Shown: one piece after another, positions 54,794 to 63,717 of the stretch
How positions within the stretch are numbered: position 1 is the stretch's first letter
Layout of the letters: every line of letters begins with the position of its first letter
NCBI RefSeq assembly: GCF_965232525.1
Contig: NZ_OZ246980.1
Coordinates: forward strand, 372,001-436,000
DNA length: 64,000 nt
Origin: Bauldia sp965232525
GTDB taxonomy: Bacteria; Pseudomonadota; Alphaproteobacteria; Rhizobiales; Kaistiaceae
Direction of reading: 5' to 3'
The notes under the pieces: model-generated
Told to the model about the DNA's origin: nothing
The model's database searches: none
Seen by the model: only the letters and a program-made list of their open reading frames with translations
Position numbers and translations under genes: made by a program

Positions 54794-55738
54794 TCAGTTG
54801 GCGAGCGGGCGCGCGCGCGGCAGCGGGATGTTCACCTGTACCGTGGTCGATCCAGGGTCCGGCGCGGCAAGCACGGTCCGGCAGGCGGCCGGCAGTCCGC
54901 CCAATGTCATCGCCGGCCTGGGCTTGGCCGGTTTGTCGGGTTTGGGCGCCGGCCGGTAAGGGACGTCGCTCAGCCACCAGGCCAGGTTCTCGCCACAACC
55001 GTCACCCGGCGGCGTCGGGTCCTGCCGCTTGCACCCATCCATATCCGGCGGGCAGGCAAGCCGCACGTGCAGATGGTCGTCATGTTTGTACCAGGGCCGG
55101 ATCTTGCGCAGCCAGGCGCGGTCGGCACCGGCCCATTCGCAGAGCACCTTCTTCACGCCCGCATTGACGAACACCCGCTCCACTTCCGGATAACTAGCGG
55201 CCCGTTTGATCAGCCGCGAATGGGCATCGGTCCACATGGTCGTGTCGAGGTCCACGTTCGTACCCGGCTTGACGTAGGATCGTGCGCTGATGGTCTCGCG
55301 TTCGGCTTCGGTCAACGTCCGGTCCGGCATCGGATCGAACCAGATATCGACGTCGAGGCCGACCTGATGACTGGCATGGCCGAAGAGCATCGGCCCGCCG
55401 CGTGGCTGGGACAGATCGCCGACCAAGAGCCCGGGCCAGCCATCATAAGTCTTGGATTCCCGTGCCAGCTGCTCGATGTAGTCGATGAGAACCGGCATAC
55501 CCCAGTACCGGTTGCGCGATAGCCGCATCGCCTGCCACTCGGGACCGTCCACAGCCAGTGCAACCCCGCCGGCAAGGCAGCCGCGCGAGTAGAAGCCGAT
55601 ACTCCGCGCCCGAAGATCGGCGGGAGCGGCCATTTGGCCAAAGAGCTGTTTGGCCGGCACGGTATCCTGCGCGACAGCTATGTCGATGCCCGCGATGGTA
55701 AACGCCGCGATCAGGCCGGCGCGAAAAGCGTTTCGCAT
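54794..55738 (-). CDS. mepA: Penicillin-insensitive murein endopeptidase MepA
   Basis: A 314-residue periplasmic LAS-type metallopeptidase that cleaves D-Ala-mDAP cross-links in peptidoglycan. Signal FRAGLIAAFTIAGIDIAVA (cleavage near residue 22). Zinc ligands appear in GHASHQVGLDVDIWF (His, Asp) and DDHLHVRLACP (His). RGGPMLFG precedes the first motif as in MepA. ATG 55738 starts at the signal; the longer frame is not supported. A proline/alanine-rich C-terminal tail of about 40 residues is longer than in the E. coli enzyme. Confidence 0.95.
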   Translation of the reverse strand: MRNAFRAGLIAAFTIAGIDIAVAQDTVPAKQLFGQMAAPADLRARSIGFYSRGCLAGGVALAVDGPEWQAMRLSRNRYWGMPVLIDYIEQLARESKTYDGWPGLLVGDLSQPRGGPMLFGHASHQVGLDVDIWFDPMPDRTLTEAERETISARSYVKPGTNVDLDTTMWTDAHSRLIKRAASYPEVERVFVNAGVKKVLCEWAGADRAWLRKIRPWYKHDDHLHVRLACPPDMDGCKRQDPTPPGDGCGENLAWWLSDVPYRPAPKPDKPAKPRPAMTLGGLPAACRTVLAAPDPGSTTVQVNIPLPRARPLAN

Positions 55739-55901
55739 AGGGCACACCTCATCCAACGAGGGCGAGATCGACGACCGGCGGCTCCTTATCAACCCTATCG
55801 CCGGCCCGCGACTCACAGGATGACCGGAATGCGGTGATTTGCCAACGCTGCGACGCGAACAAGGCCTTGGGTGGCGACGCAACCAGTGCAAGAATATCGG
55901 C

Positions 55902-56894
55902 ATGTACGCAATGGCGATCAGCCGACCGGGCGAGCCCCTGCTGCGCGAGCAAAGGGATGTGCCCGAACCCGGGCCAAACCAGGTCCGCATCCGGATTCGC
56001 GCCTGTGGCGTCTGTCGGACCGACCTCCATGTCGCCGACGGCGAACTGCCGCAATGCCACTATCCGATCGTTCCCGGCCATGAGGTGATCGGCGAAGTCG
56101 ACCGGCTTGGCGGCAACGTCGGCGATCTCGGTCTCGGCGAGCGGGTCGGCGTGCCCTGGCTGGCATCGACCTGCGGCCGCTGCCGCTTCTGCCTCTCCGG
56201 CGAGGAGAATCTCTGCGACCAGGCGCAATTCACCGGCTGTCACGTCGACGGCGGCTATCAGGACTTCATGGTCGCCGACCATCGCTACTGCTTCAGGATA
56301 CCTGGTGACTACAGTAACGCGGAAGCCGCACCGCTGATGTGCGCCGGCCTGATTGGCCATCGCGCCCACCGGATGGCCGGCGCCGCGGAGAAACTCGGCA
56401 TCTACGGATTCGGCGCGGCCGCTCATATCCTCGCTCAGGTGGCCCGCTTCCAGGGCCAGCGCATCTACGCCTTCACCCGCCCGGGCGACCGCGACGCCCA
56501 GGACTTCGCTATCGAACTCGGCGCGGAGTGGGCCGGCGATTCCGACACGGCGCCACCCGAGCCGCTCGATGCGGCTATCTTGTTCGCTCCGGTCGGGTCT
56601 CTGGTGCCGGCAGCACTCGAGGCCGTGCGCAAAGGCGGGCGGGTGATTGCCGCCGGAATCCACATGAGCGAGATTCCCGCCTTCCCCTACACCCTGCTTT
56701 GGGGCGAACGGATGATCCGGTCGGTGGCCAACCTGACCCGTGCCGACGGCGAGGATTTCCTCAGAATCGCCGGTGAGGTTCCGATCAAGACCCACGTGAC
56801 GACGCTGCCGCTCGCCGACGCCAATGAAGCGCTCAACCGAATGCGCCGCGGCGAGATCCAAGGCGCTGCCGTGCTTGTCACCGACCAAAGCTAA
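55902..56894 (+). CDS. Zinc-dependent alcohol dehydrogenase (MDR family)
   Basis: A 330-residue medium-chain dehydrogenase. Catalytic zinc residues: Cys38 in RACGVCRTDLH and His60-Glu61 in VPGHE. Structural-zinc cysteines 91, 94, 97 and 105 in STCGRCRFCLSGEENLC. The cofactor region is IYGFGAAAHILAQVA, a variant of GxGxxG with Ala in place of the last Gly. ATG 55902 is used; the upstream frame overlaps the mepA promoter. It is a likely NAD-linked oxidase of primary alcohols (AdhA/AdhP-like). It is followed after 19 bases by an SpoIIAA-like gene. Confidence 0.92.
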   Translation: MYAMAISRPGEPLLREQRDVPEPGPNQVRIRIRACGVCRTDLHVADGELPQCHYPIVPGHEVIGEVDRLGGNVGDLGLGERVGVPWLASTCGRCRFCLSGEENLCDQAQFTGCHVDGGYQDFMVADHRYCFRIPGDYSNAEAAPLMCAGLIGHRAHRMAGAAEKLGIYGFGAAAHILAQVARFQGQRIYAFTRPGDRDAQDFAIELGAEWAGDSDTAPPEPLDAAILFAPVGSLVPAALEAVRKGGRVIAAGIHMSEIPAFPYTLLWGERMIRSVANLTRADGEDFLRIAGEVPIKTHVTTLPLADANEALNRMRRGEIQGAAVLVTDQS

Positions 56895-56913
56895 CAACGA
56901 GGAGACCCCCGCT

Positions 56914-57276
56914 ATGATTACCGAGATCAAGGACCTTCCCGGCCACGCGCTTGGTTTCTCGCTGGAGGGCACGATCACTGCCGACGACTATCACAAGGTG
57001 CTGATCCCCGCCGCCGAGACTGCGCTGAAGGCCGGCGGCAAACTCCGGGTGCTGATCGTCGGCGGCAAGGACTTCAAAGGCTACTCACCAGGCGCGATGT
57101 GGGACGACACTGGTTTCGGCTTTCGCCATTTTTTCGACTTCGAGCGGATCGCCTTCGTCACCGATCACGAGACCTACGCGACCATGCTTCGCGCCTTCGG
57201 CTTCGTCATGCCGGCCATGATTCGGGTCTTCCCGCTCGCGGACCTGGAGGCTGCCAAGGTATGGTTAGCCGAATAA
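56914..57276 (+). CDS. SpoIIAA-like (STAS-related) protein, copy 1
   Basis: A 120-residue cytoplasmic protein of the SpoIIAA-like family (STAS fold): an opening strand GFSLEGTITADDYHKVLIPA, a central VLIVGGKDFKGYSPGAMWDD and a terminal VFPLADLEAAKVWLAE helix. ATG 56914 has a GAGGAG site. It is cotranscribed with the alcohol dehydrogenase. The homologue at 57386 is the same length. Members of this family are thought to bind lipids or act as anti-anti-sigma-like partners, but the function is unknown. Confidence 0.85.
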   Translation: MITEIKDLPGHALGFSLEGTITADDYHKVLIPAAETALKAGGKLRVLIVGGKDFKGYSPGAMWDDTGFGFRHFFDFERIAFVTDHETYATMLRAFGFVMPAMIRVFPLADLEAAKVWLAE

Positions 57277-57385
57277 GCCGCCACGGAAAGGCCCGAATGT
57301 CGTAACGAAGATTCCGTATCGTCGTCATCAAACGAACGTCGCGCCCGTTTAGCGTCGCTGCACGTCATAAAGCAGGGAGGGTGCG

Positions 57386-57748
57386 ATGTTCACTCCGATT
57401 GCCGGGCTTCCGGCCGAGATCATCGGCTTTACCGCGAACGGCCGCGTCACCCGCGAGGACCGGCAGGCGGTGCTGGAGCCCACCATCGATATGGCCTTGA
57501 AGCAGCATGAGCAGGTTCGGTTGCTGTACGTGGTCGGTTCCGACTTTGCCGGCTATGAACCAAGCGCGCTGCTCGACGATGCGGTGTTCGGGACTCGCCA
57601 TTTTCGCGACTTCGAGCGAATTGCGTTCCTGGCAGAAGACGGGCCTTACCGCCGCGCGGCTGGCGCCATGAAAGGGCTGATACCGGCCGATCTGAAAGTG
57701 ATGCCCATCCAGTCGATGGAATCTGCCAAGGCCTGGCTCACCGGCTGA
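57386..57748 (+). CDS. SpoIIAA-like (STAS-related) protein, copy 2
   Basis: A 120-residue paralogue of the protein at 56914-57276, with the same order of blocks: IIGFTANGRVTREDRQAVLEP, RLLYVVGSDFAGYEPSALLDD, RHFRDFERIAFLAEDGPY and VMPIQSMESAKAWLTG. Sequence identity is moderate, so the duplication is old. ATG 57386 has a GGGAGGG site. A 109-base gap separates the copies. The stop converges with that of the coiled-coil gene at 57767. Confidence 0.87.
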   Translation: MFTPIAGLPAEIIGFTANGRVTREDRQAVLEPTIDMALKQHEQVRLLYVVGSDFAGYEPSALLDDAVFGTRHFRDFERIAFLAEDGPYRRAAGAMKGLIPADLKVMPIQSMESAKAWLTG

Positions 57749-57766
57749 TCCGTTGCGGCAACGCGG

Positions 57767-59158
57767 TCAGAAACCGCCGCCGGTCCGGAAACCGCCGCGG
57801 CGCATACCCTTGGTTTTCGACATCCTGCCGGTCGGCAAGCGAAACCCGCCGATGCTGATGTCGCCGCCCTTGGACTTGCGGACCCGGAAGTTCTTGCCGA
57901 GCGCATCTTCGAAGCTCTTCGACGACAATACACCGTCGAGAACGCCGGTGAGAACGCTGCCGATCAACGCGCCATCGATGAACTCCCCCCTCGGACGACT
58001 GTAGCCGGATCGGTTGAAATGGTCGCGGGACTGCTCGATCTCGGCCCGCTTGCGGGCGAGTTCGACCGCCGCCTTACGCACCTCCTCGGCCTCCGCCTCG
58101 CGGCGGGCGAGCTTCTGCTCGATCTCCCGTAGTTTGGCGACGATCGTCTCGTCTTCCGGCGTCGGGGTCGCTTTTGCCTCCTCGTAGAGGGTAGCAAGGT
58201 CTTCGCGGGAGATGGTCTTGGCGAGCCCGTCCATGGCCGCCTGGACAGCCTTGTCCCGCGATCCGTCCAGCAGTCCGGCCAAGCGGTCATTGAGCTGGCT
58301 TAGTTTAGCTTCCGAGGACTCGATCGCGGCCTCCGCCTTGTCGAGGACCGCCTCTGCCGCGGTTACGTCCGCCTCCAGTTCCAAGGCGCCATCGGATTTG
58401 AGCATCGCGCGCTCGCGATCTTCAAGTGCCCGTTTGAGGTTGGCGACGTCCTGCTCCAACCGCTCCGCGTGCTCACGCAGACGCAGCGGAATCTCGTTGA
58501 GCATCGCGTAGTTGGGGCGCGCCGTGTCGTAACCGACGAGCCTCGCGACGCGACGATCGAAAAACCGGGCGACAGGGCCGACCCGATAGTCCGACGTCCC
58601 GTAGTAACGAGACCAGAGGTAGGAAAACAACGGATCGTCATCGTAAGGCTTACGCTTTTCGTCGCGGTCGGCTTCAGCGAGTTTCGCCTTCTCGACCGCC
58701 GCCGCGGCGCGTGCCTCGGCCGCCCTGATGGCCTGCGACTCCTCAAGCCACTCGCTGTCGTTGGTCAGCCGCTCCTTCATTCTGGCGAGAAAATCGTCGA
58801 GCGCATCGACAGCCTGCTCAAGCCGGTCGGCCGCCGCTTCGCGCGCCCGCTCCGCGGTTTCCTCCTCCTCAATCAATGCGTCCCGGCGGTCGGCAAGCTC
58901 GGCAAGCGCAATGCGCCGCCGCTCCAGCACATCCATCGCCGTGCGTTCGGCCGCGTTCAGCCGCACGACCGTGTCGTCGCGGGCGAGTTCGTCCATCTTC
59001 AGCCGCGCCAGCGCGCGATACGCTTCTGCCTGTTCAGCGCGCAGTCGCGCCGCGTCTTCCGTCGCCGAGGCCAGCATTCGCGTGAGCCGATCCTCGTCGC
59101 GGCGCGTGCCACGCAGGGCCTGCTCGATCGAGGCAAGCGTCTTGGCAGCCGAAATCAT
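57767..59158 (-). CDS. Unknown coiled-coil protein with glycine-rich C-terminus
   Basis: A 463-residue protein I do not recognise. Residues about 1-185 and 235-390 are almost entirely charged, alanine-rich heptads (for example AERTAMDVLERRRIALAEL and ARREAEAEEVRKAAVELARK), i.e. two long coiled coils. Between them lies a conserved-looking island with DDDPLFSYLWSRYYGTSDYR and GPVARFFDRRVARLVGYD. The C-terminus has a glycine-rich hydrophobic stretch IDGALIGSVLTGVLDGVLSS and ends in a basic glycine tail (MRRGGFRTGGGF). ATG 59158 has GGTGAG upstream. It is the last gene of a three-gene operon (61296-57767). Confidence 0.8.
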   Translation of the reverse strand: MISAAKTLASIEQALRGTRRDEDRLTRMLASATEDAARLRAEQAEAYRALARLKMDELARDDTVVRLNAAERTAMDVLERRRIALAELADRRDALIEEEETAERAREAAADRLEQAVDALDDFLARMKERLTNDSEWLEESQAIRAAEARAAAAVEKAKLAEADRDEKRKPYDDDPLFSYLWSRYYGTSDYRVGPVARFFDRRVARLVGYDTARPNYAMLNEIPLRLREHAERLEQDVANLKRALEDRERAMLKSDGALELEADVTAAEAVLDKAEAAIESSEAKLSQLNDRLAGLLDGSRDKAVQAAMDGLAKTISREDLATLYEEAKATPTPEDETIVAKLREIEQKLARREAEAEEVRKAAVELARKRAEIEQSRDHFNRSGYSRPRGEFIDGALIGSVLTGVLDGVLSSKSFEDALGKNFRVRKSKGGDISIGGFRLPTGRMSKTKGMRRGGFRTGGGF

Positions 59159-59162
59159 GGAC

Positions 59163-60107
59163 TCACCACGCGGTAATCGCTCCGTCCTCGACATCCATCA
59201 CATAATCGACTGATAGCGTGCCGCGGTCCTTTCGGCCGAGAACGTTGTTCTGAACGATACCGTCGTCGAGCTTGTCGTCACGCACCGCATTGAACGTCGC
59301 CTCAGGCACGCGCACGCCCCACTTCGAAACCGTTTCAGTCTGCCCGTTCTCCTCGTTGACGATCGGCAGCGAAAGCATCGCGCCGTCTCCATCGATCGCC
59401 TCGACGATGATGTAGTAGTTGCGGGAGTCCTCGTTGACGTCCGGAATCCGGAACACGGCGGTCTGCTCGCCTTCGCGGGATACGATCGTCAGCGCATAGG
59501 TTTGGATCAGATCGCCGCGCAGTGCCACGAGCGCTTCGGTGATCGCCTGCATCTCATCGCCATCGCCAGCAGTAACCGCGACCTCGCCGTCAGCGATCAA
59601 CGCCTCGACACGCGTTCGCGCATCGGAATCATCCGCGGCCGTCAGTGCCGCTTCGCCCGCGGCAGCCAGCGCGGCCGGTAGCGTTTCGGTAAGGGCGATC
59701 TGCTGTTGCTCCGCCTCGCGGGCCGCCTGGTTGCTGCGCGATACCTGCCAGCCGACGAACAGCACCAGGACGAGAACCAGAACGCCGGCAACCGCGGCGG
59801 TCGCCTTGCGGCGAACCCACAGCTTCGCCATGAACCGGGCAAAACTCGGCGGCGGCGGCGTATAGACAAACCGGCTTTCCTTCAGCGCCCGTATCCCCTG
59901 ATCGAGGATTCGGTCGCTGACCTCGAGGCCTTGGCTCTCGTAGATTTGACGCAGGCGCGCCTTCAACGCGTCGTCGCGCGCGCCCTGGCCGAGCTCGCGC
60001 TCGACCAGCTTGTCCTGATGGCGCAGGGTGTCGACCACGTCCATCGCCAACATGACATCGTCGAGCTGCGGCGCCGGCGTCACGGCCGGCATCGCGGCCT
60101 TAGCCAT
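59163..60107 (-). CDS. Unknown single-pass membrane protein (DUF6384-like)
   Basis: A 314-residue protein. Residues 1-95 are a cytoplasmic domain with LDDVMLAMDVVDTLRHQDKL and the repeat-like LRQIYESQGLEVSDRILDQG. A single membrane segment (ATAAVAGVLVLVLVLFVGW) lies about residue 110. A coiled linker and a periplasmic beta domain (about 195-314, with SREGEQTAVFRIPD, SRNYYIIVEAID and KDRGTLSVDYVMD) follow. The layout resembles the DUF6384 family as I remember it. It overlaps the upstream gene by 8 bases and is followed by the coiled-coil gene after 4 bases. No function is known to me. Confidence 0.78.
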   Translation of the reverse strand: MAKAAMPAVTPAPQLDDVMLAMDVVDTLRHQDKLVERELGQGARDDALKARLRQIYESQGLEVSDRILDQGIRALKESRFVYTPPPPSFARFMAKLWVRRKATAAVAGVLVLVLVLFVGWQVSRSNQAAREAEQQQIALTETLPAALAAAGEAALTAADDSDARTRVEALIADGEVAVTAGDGDEMQAITEALVALRGDLIQTYALTIVSREGEQTAVFRIPDVNEDSRNYYIIVEAIDGDGAMLSLPIVNEENGQTETVSKWGVRVPEATFNAVRDDKLDDGIVQNNVLGRKDRGTLSVDYVMDVEDGAITAW

Positions 60108-61296
60108 TGGCGGCCGCGGATTCCTGATCGAGGGCGGCGCTCTCGGCCGTCAGTCGGCTCATACGGCGCTTGCCGTCCTCGACCGCATCACGGATTTCCT
60201 CGGCGTTCCTGGTCGCGAGCGTGCGCATCTCGCCGATAATCTCCTGCGAACGCTCCTGGAAGTTGACCACCGAGTCGACCAGCTTCTTCACGGCATCCGC
60301 TCGAATGGTCGGACCGTAGCCGGCCTTGACCGCCTCCTCCTGGATCTTGCCGCCGATGTCAGCGAGCACTTCGATCGACTGGGAGACACCTTCCTTCATG
60401 CGGTTGAGGGTTTCGGTCGATTCGTGGAGACCGAACATGCCGGTGAACGATGCCTTGAGCGCGGTCAGAACCGATTCGTTGGTTGTGAAGAACGACACGG
60501 CCTGCTGGTAGACTCGCTCCTTGGCGTTGGTCGTCTGATTGAGGCGGGCCATCACCACTTCGGATGTGTTGTAGCCGACCATGAGATTGTCGGCGAGATC
60601 CTTGGCGATCTGGTAGCGGCCGTCGGCGGCCTGCATCGCGCGCAACCGCTCGTCGCGCATTAGTTCGAGCCGGGCACGCTCAGCGGCATCGTCGCTCGCA
60701 TAGCCTTCGACCGCCTTGGCCGCCGTATCGAGTTCGGCCCTCGCCTGATCCAGTCTTTCCTCGGCCACGTTCAGAACCTCCAGCGCACTGACTTCCGCCT
60801 GCTTCAGCGCGCCGCGAAAATCCATATACGCCTCGAAGATCGTCTGCTCACGCTCGATGTTGGCCTTGGTGTCCTTCGACACCTCGATGTAGGTGTCGCG
60901 AATCTTGTCAAAGCGGCTGGCAACATCGCCGCGGGATATCTTCATCCAGGCATTGGTCGCCCGTTCGAACATGTCGATTTTACCGTCACTGATCTGGTCG
61001 ACCATCGCCTTGGCGTCGTCGCGGATCGAGTTGAAGGCGTTGGTGATATCCTCGTAGCGCTGGCTCACCGACATTTCCGAGATCTGCTCGCGCACCACCT
61101 CGTTGAAAGTCGACATCTGCGACAGCGTCCGGGAGATGATGGCGATCTTGTCGGGTTGAAGGTCGGAGATCTTCTCAAGCAGGCCTACGATCGGTGCCGC
61201 TTCCGGCGGCGTGTCTTTCACAAGCCCCAGATCACGCAAGCTGCCCATCGCCCGCTCAAGATACTGCAGCGGTGACTTGACGGTCACGTCGGACAT
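60100..61296 (-). CDS. Unknown helical coiled-coil protein
   Basis: A 398-residue, almost fully helical cytoplasmic protein with no signal or membrane segment. Notable blocks are SDLQPDKIAIISRTLSQMS near residue 45, GDVASRFDKIRDTYIEVSKD about residue 125, and FFTTNESVLTALKASFTGMF about residue 275. Heptad repeats fill residues 150-260 and 320-398. It resembles proteins annotated loosely as cell-surface protein, but nothing here supports surface location. It is the first gene of the three-gene operon, with a GAGGGGAAGG site before ATG 61296. Its helical layout recalls chemoreceptor- or TelA-like dimers; that is only an impression. Confidence 0.78.
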   Translation of the reverse strand: MSDVTVKSPLQYLERAMGSLRDLGLVKDTPPEAAPIVGLLEKISDLQPDKIAIISRTLSQMSTFNEVVREQISEMSVSQRYEDITNAFNSIRDDAKAMVDQISDGKIDMFERATNAWMKISRGDVASRFDKIRDTYIEVSKDTKANIEREQTIFEAYMDFRGALKQAEVSALEVLNVAEERLDQARAELDTAAKAVEGYASDDAAERARLELMRDERLRAMQAADGRYQIAKDLADNLMVGYNTSEVVMARLNQTTNAKERVYQQAVSFFTTNESVLTALKASFTGMFGLHESTETLNRMKEGVSQSIEVLADIGGKIQEEAVKAGYGPTIRADAVKKLVDSVVNFQERSQEIIGEMRTLATRNAEEIRDAVEDGKRRMSRLTAESAALDQESAAANG

Positions 61297-61398
61297 AAAC
61301 CTTCCCCTCCGTTCGCACGGCTACACATATGGGCTTGTTTCCGCGCATTTCAAAAGCCTTCGCGCCGGTTACAGCCATCGTGCCCGGAACGCGGATTG

Positions 61399-62475
61399 TC
61401 AGCGCTTGAGAGCCCGCTTTCGACGGCGACGCGCAGTGTCCGAACCCTTCTTGGATTTCTTTTTCTCCCGCTGGAGCATATGGCGAGCGCCCTTCAGGGC
61501 AACGATACTCCAGATCGTGAAAGCCAATTCGCGATCAACCGGGACAATCCCCTCAACGTCCGACACCCACGCCGATCGAGGGTGGATCGGCGCGGCATCC
61601 AGCGAGTGGTAGTCTCCGAACTGAATCCCGTATTTCGCTGATAGTTCATCGCAATCGGATTTGCTGGTGGCCCTCACCATCTCCGCTGCTTCACGAAACA
61701 GAACTGGCGGCGCGGTGTTCCCGAGATTGCGCGCGATACGGCGCACGGAACGGAACAGGTGCTTGGCGCCAGGCTCCTCCGATGCAACAGAGTCGCGATG
61801 TTCTGACGGCACCTGTTGAGTGCGATCGAGCACAAGCATCATCTCCGCCGTGCAGGAGGCGTTGGCGGCCCGCGTTTTCCACTTGGTGAGGTCGGGAGTC
61901 CGGAGGTCGCCGAAGCTGGCGAAGAAATCCGAGGTGATGTCACCGTCGACCAGAGCAGCCCGATCGAAGTTCTTGACGATCGCGGTCGTCCCGAACGCGC
62001 GTTCGAGTTTTTGAAGGCCCGAACTGAAACGCGTTTGATAATGCTCCGGCGACACAATCCCCGGCCAGTTTTTCAATCGTTCTTGCGCCAATGACAGGTA
62101 GTAGCTGGCTGGTTCTCGCACGTATGCAATCAACCGGACGTCATCCGACAGGTCCTTGAGATAATCGACCAGACCATCCAGATTTCTACTGTTTCGATCT
62201 CTGGTAACGACACCACCTAATTCCTCGGATGAAAGAATGATCGTTTTGTCTTGATTCGCGCGTATTAACTTCGCCAGCCGGCCCAATTTTGAACTGCTCT
62301 CATCATCGGGGCCATCATTATCTATCAATGAGCAGAGAAAGCGTTGCTTGAATCTCGTGTCGACCAGCGGATAAAGAATACCGCGGTCCAGAAGTTCCGT
62401 CGTGTTTGCCCTTAAGCTGAGTTGAAGGCTGGTCGTTCCAGTCTTCGGAAAACCTATATGCAAAATGATTGGCAT
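61399..62475 (-). CDS. Sulfotransferase-family protein
   Basis: A 358-residue protein of the sulfotransferase P-loop family. The PAPS 5'-phosphosulfate loop is HIGFPKTGTTSLQ at residues about 5-17, and the 3'-phosphate segment is VRLIAYVREPASYYLSLAQE about residue 113. It would transfer sulfate from PAPS to a glycan or lipid. ATG 62475 starts right before the loop; the longer frame is not supported. The middle of the gene (about 62150-62420) is visibly richer in A and T than its neighbours, and the C-terminus ends in a lysine/arginine tail (KKKSKKG, RRRRKRALKR). Both suggest acquisition by transfer. Confidence 0.85.
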   Translation of the reverse strand: MPIILHIGFPKTGTTSLQLSLRANTTELLDRGILYPLVDTRFKQRFLCSLIDNDGPDDESSSKLGRLAKLIRANQDKTIILSSEELGGVVTRDRNSRNLDGLVDYLKDLSDDVRLIAYVREPASYYLSLAQERLKNWPGIVSPEHYQTRFSSGLQKLERAFGTTAIVKNFDRAALVDGDITSDFFASFGDLRTPDLTKWKTRAANASCTAEMMLVLDRTQQVPSEHRDSVASEEPGAKHLFRSVRRIARNLGNTAPPVLFREAAEMVRATSKSDCDELSAKYGIQFGDYHSLDAAPIHPRSAWVSDVEGIVPVDRELAFTIWSIVALKGARHMLQREKKKSKKGSDTARRRRKRALKR

Positions 62476-62724
62476 CAGCTGCGTTGACGTCTCAGTCGCC
62501 CCCCGGTCCAGACTGGCGGACGGTATCAAAACAGCCAGCTGCGCTAAAGGGAAACAGCGCTCTACGCGGCTATGCCCCACAGGGGGCCGTCGTTTAGTCC
62601 AAACACCGGGTCACACGCCGGCGCGTGTGTTTAGCATCTCGCGGTTTCGACACTAGGCCCGTCTTAGAGTTGCGGCGGAGCAAGAAATCCGGCGCGGAGA
62701 ACCCCGCGCCGGGTCAGGTTTCAG

Positions 62725-63543
62725 CTAGGCTTTGGTGATCACGGCCTCGAGGTAGGCGCTCGGCAACACCAGCGTGCCGTCGGTCGCACGGTTGTGCTCG
62801 TCGAGCAGGGTCATCAGCCCCGACTCCAGCGCGCTTTGGGCCCCCGCATCGATCGCAGCGAAGGCCTTGTGCATCGGACCGTAGTAGTCACGGAACACGG
62901 TCACGAAATGCCCGGGCGAGCGATAGCGGAACGTAAAGGCCTTGCTTTCGCAGGCAATGCGGGCGGAGGGACCGCACAGAGTCTGGAGATGGTCCTGCGT
63001 CCCCCAGAGCGCCGGCGACTTGAGCCCCGGCGCCGGTGGCACGAACTTGCCGATCAGCTTGAACATCTGGCCGACGAAGCTGTCCGGCGTCCAGTTGGCT
63101 AGCGCGATCCGTCCGCCGGACCGGCAGACCCGCATCATTTCATCGGCGGCCTTCTGCTGGTTGGGCGTGAACATGACGCCGAACGTGGAAAGCACTGCGT
63201 CGAACGCGTCGTCCGCGAAGGGAAGCGCCTCGACGTCCGCGGTCTGGAAATCCACGGTCAGCCTTTCGGCGGCCGCACGTTCACTTCCGCGTTCCAGCAG
63301 GGTCGGAACATAGTCCGTCGATGTGACATCGGCGAAGCGTCGTGCCGCGGCGAGAGTCGCATTGCCGTTACCCGCCGCGACGTCGAGCACGCGCTCGTCG
63401 GAGCGGATATCGGCGGCCTCGCAGAGTTCCTCGCCGACAATCTGCAGCGTGGTACCGACGACTGCATAGTCGCCCGAACTCCACGCGGCCTGCTGGCGGG
63501 CCTTGATGGTTTCTAGGTCGACTGTGGGAGCCTGGATGTTCAT
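62725..63543 (-). CDS. Class I SAM-dependent methyltransferase
   Basis: A 272-residue methyltransferase of the Methyltransf_11/25 type (UbiE-like). Motif I is RVLDVAAGNGNATLAAARR about residue 47, motif II VDFQTADVEALPFADDAFDA about residue 92, and the post-motif FGVMFTPNQQKAADEMMRVC. ATG 63543 has an AAAGGA site; the longer frame adds a low-quality leader. The AraC-type gene (63718) is divergent from it across 174 bases and probably controls it. The acceptor substrate is not predictable. Confidence 0.92.
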   Translation of the reverse strand: MNIQAPTVDLETIKARQQAAWSSGDYAVVGTTLQIVGEELCEAADIRSDERVLDVAAGNGNATLAAARRFADVTSTDYVPTLLERGSERAAAERLTVDFQTADVEALPFADDAFDAVLSTFGVMFTPNQQKAADEMMRVCRSGGRIALANWTPDSFVGQMFKLIGKFVPPAPGLKSPALWGTQDHLQTLCGPSARIACESKAFTFRYRSPGHFVTVFRDYYGPMHKAFAAIDAGAQSALESGLMTLLDEHNRATDGTLVLPSAYLEAVITKA

Positions 63544-63717
63544 GGGTCTGTCCTTTCGTGTAAGCCGCCTAAGCGGCGATTGGGTGTGGCTCCCTGATAG
63601 ACAGTCGTGCCGGATAGGCGAATGATCGGCCATCCGGGATGCTTGACAGAACGTCCGGAATTGCCGACGCCTAGCCGCCAGATCCAAGCTCGCTTGGGTA
63701 AAAACGGCCGTGAAACA

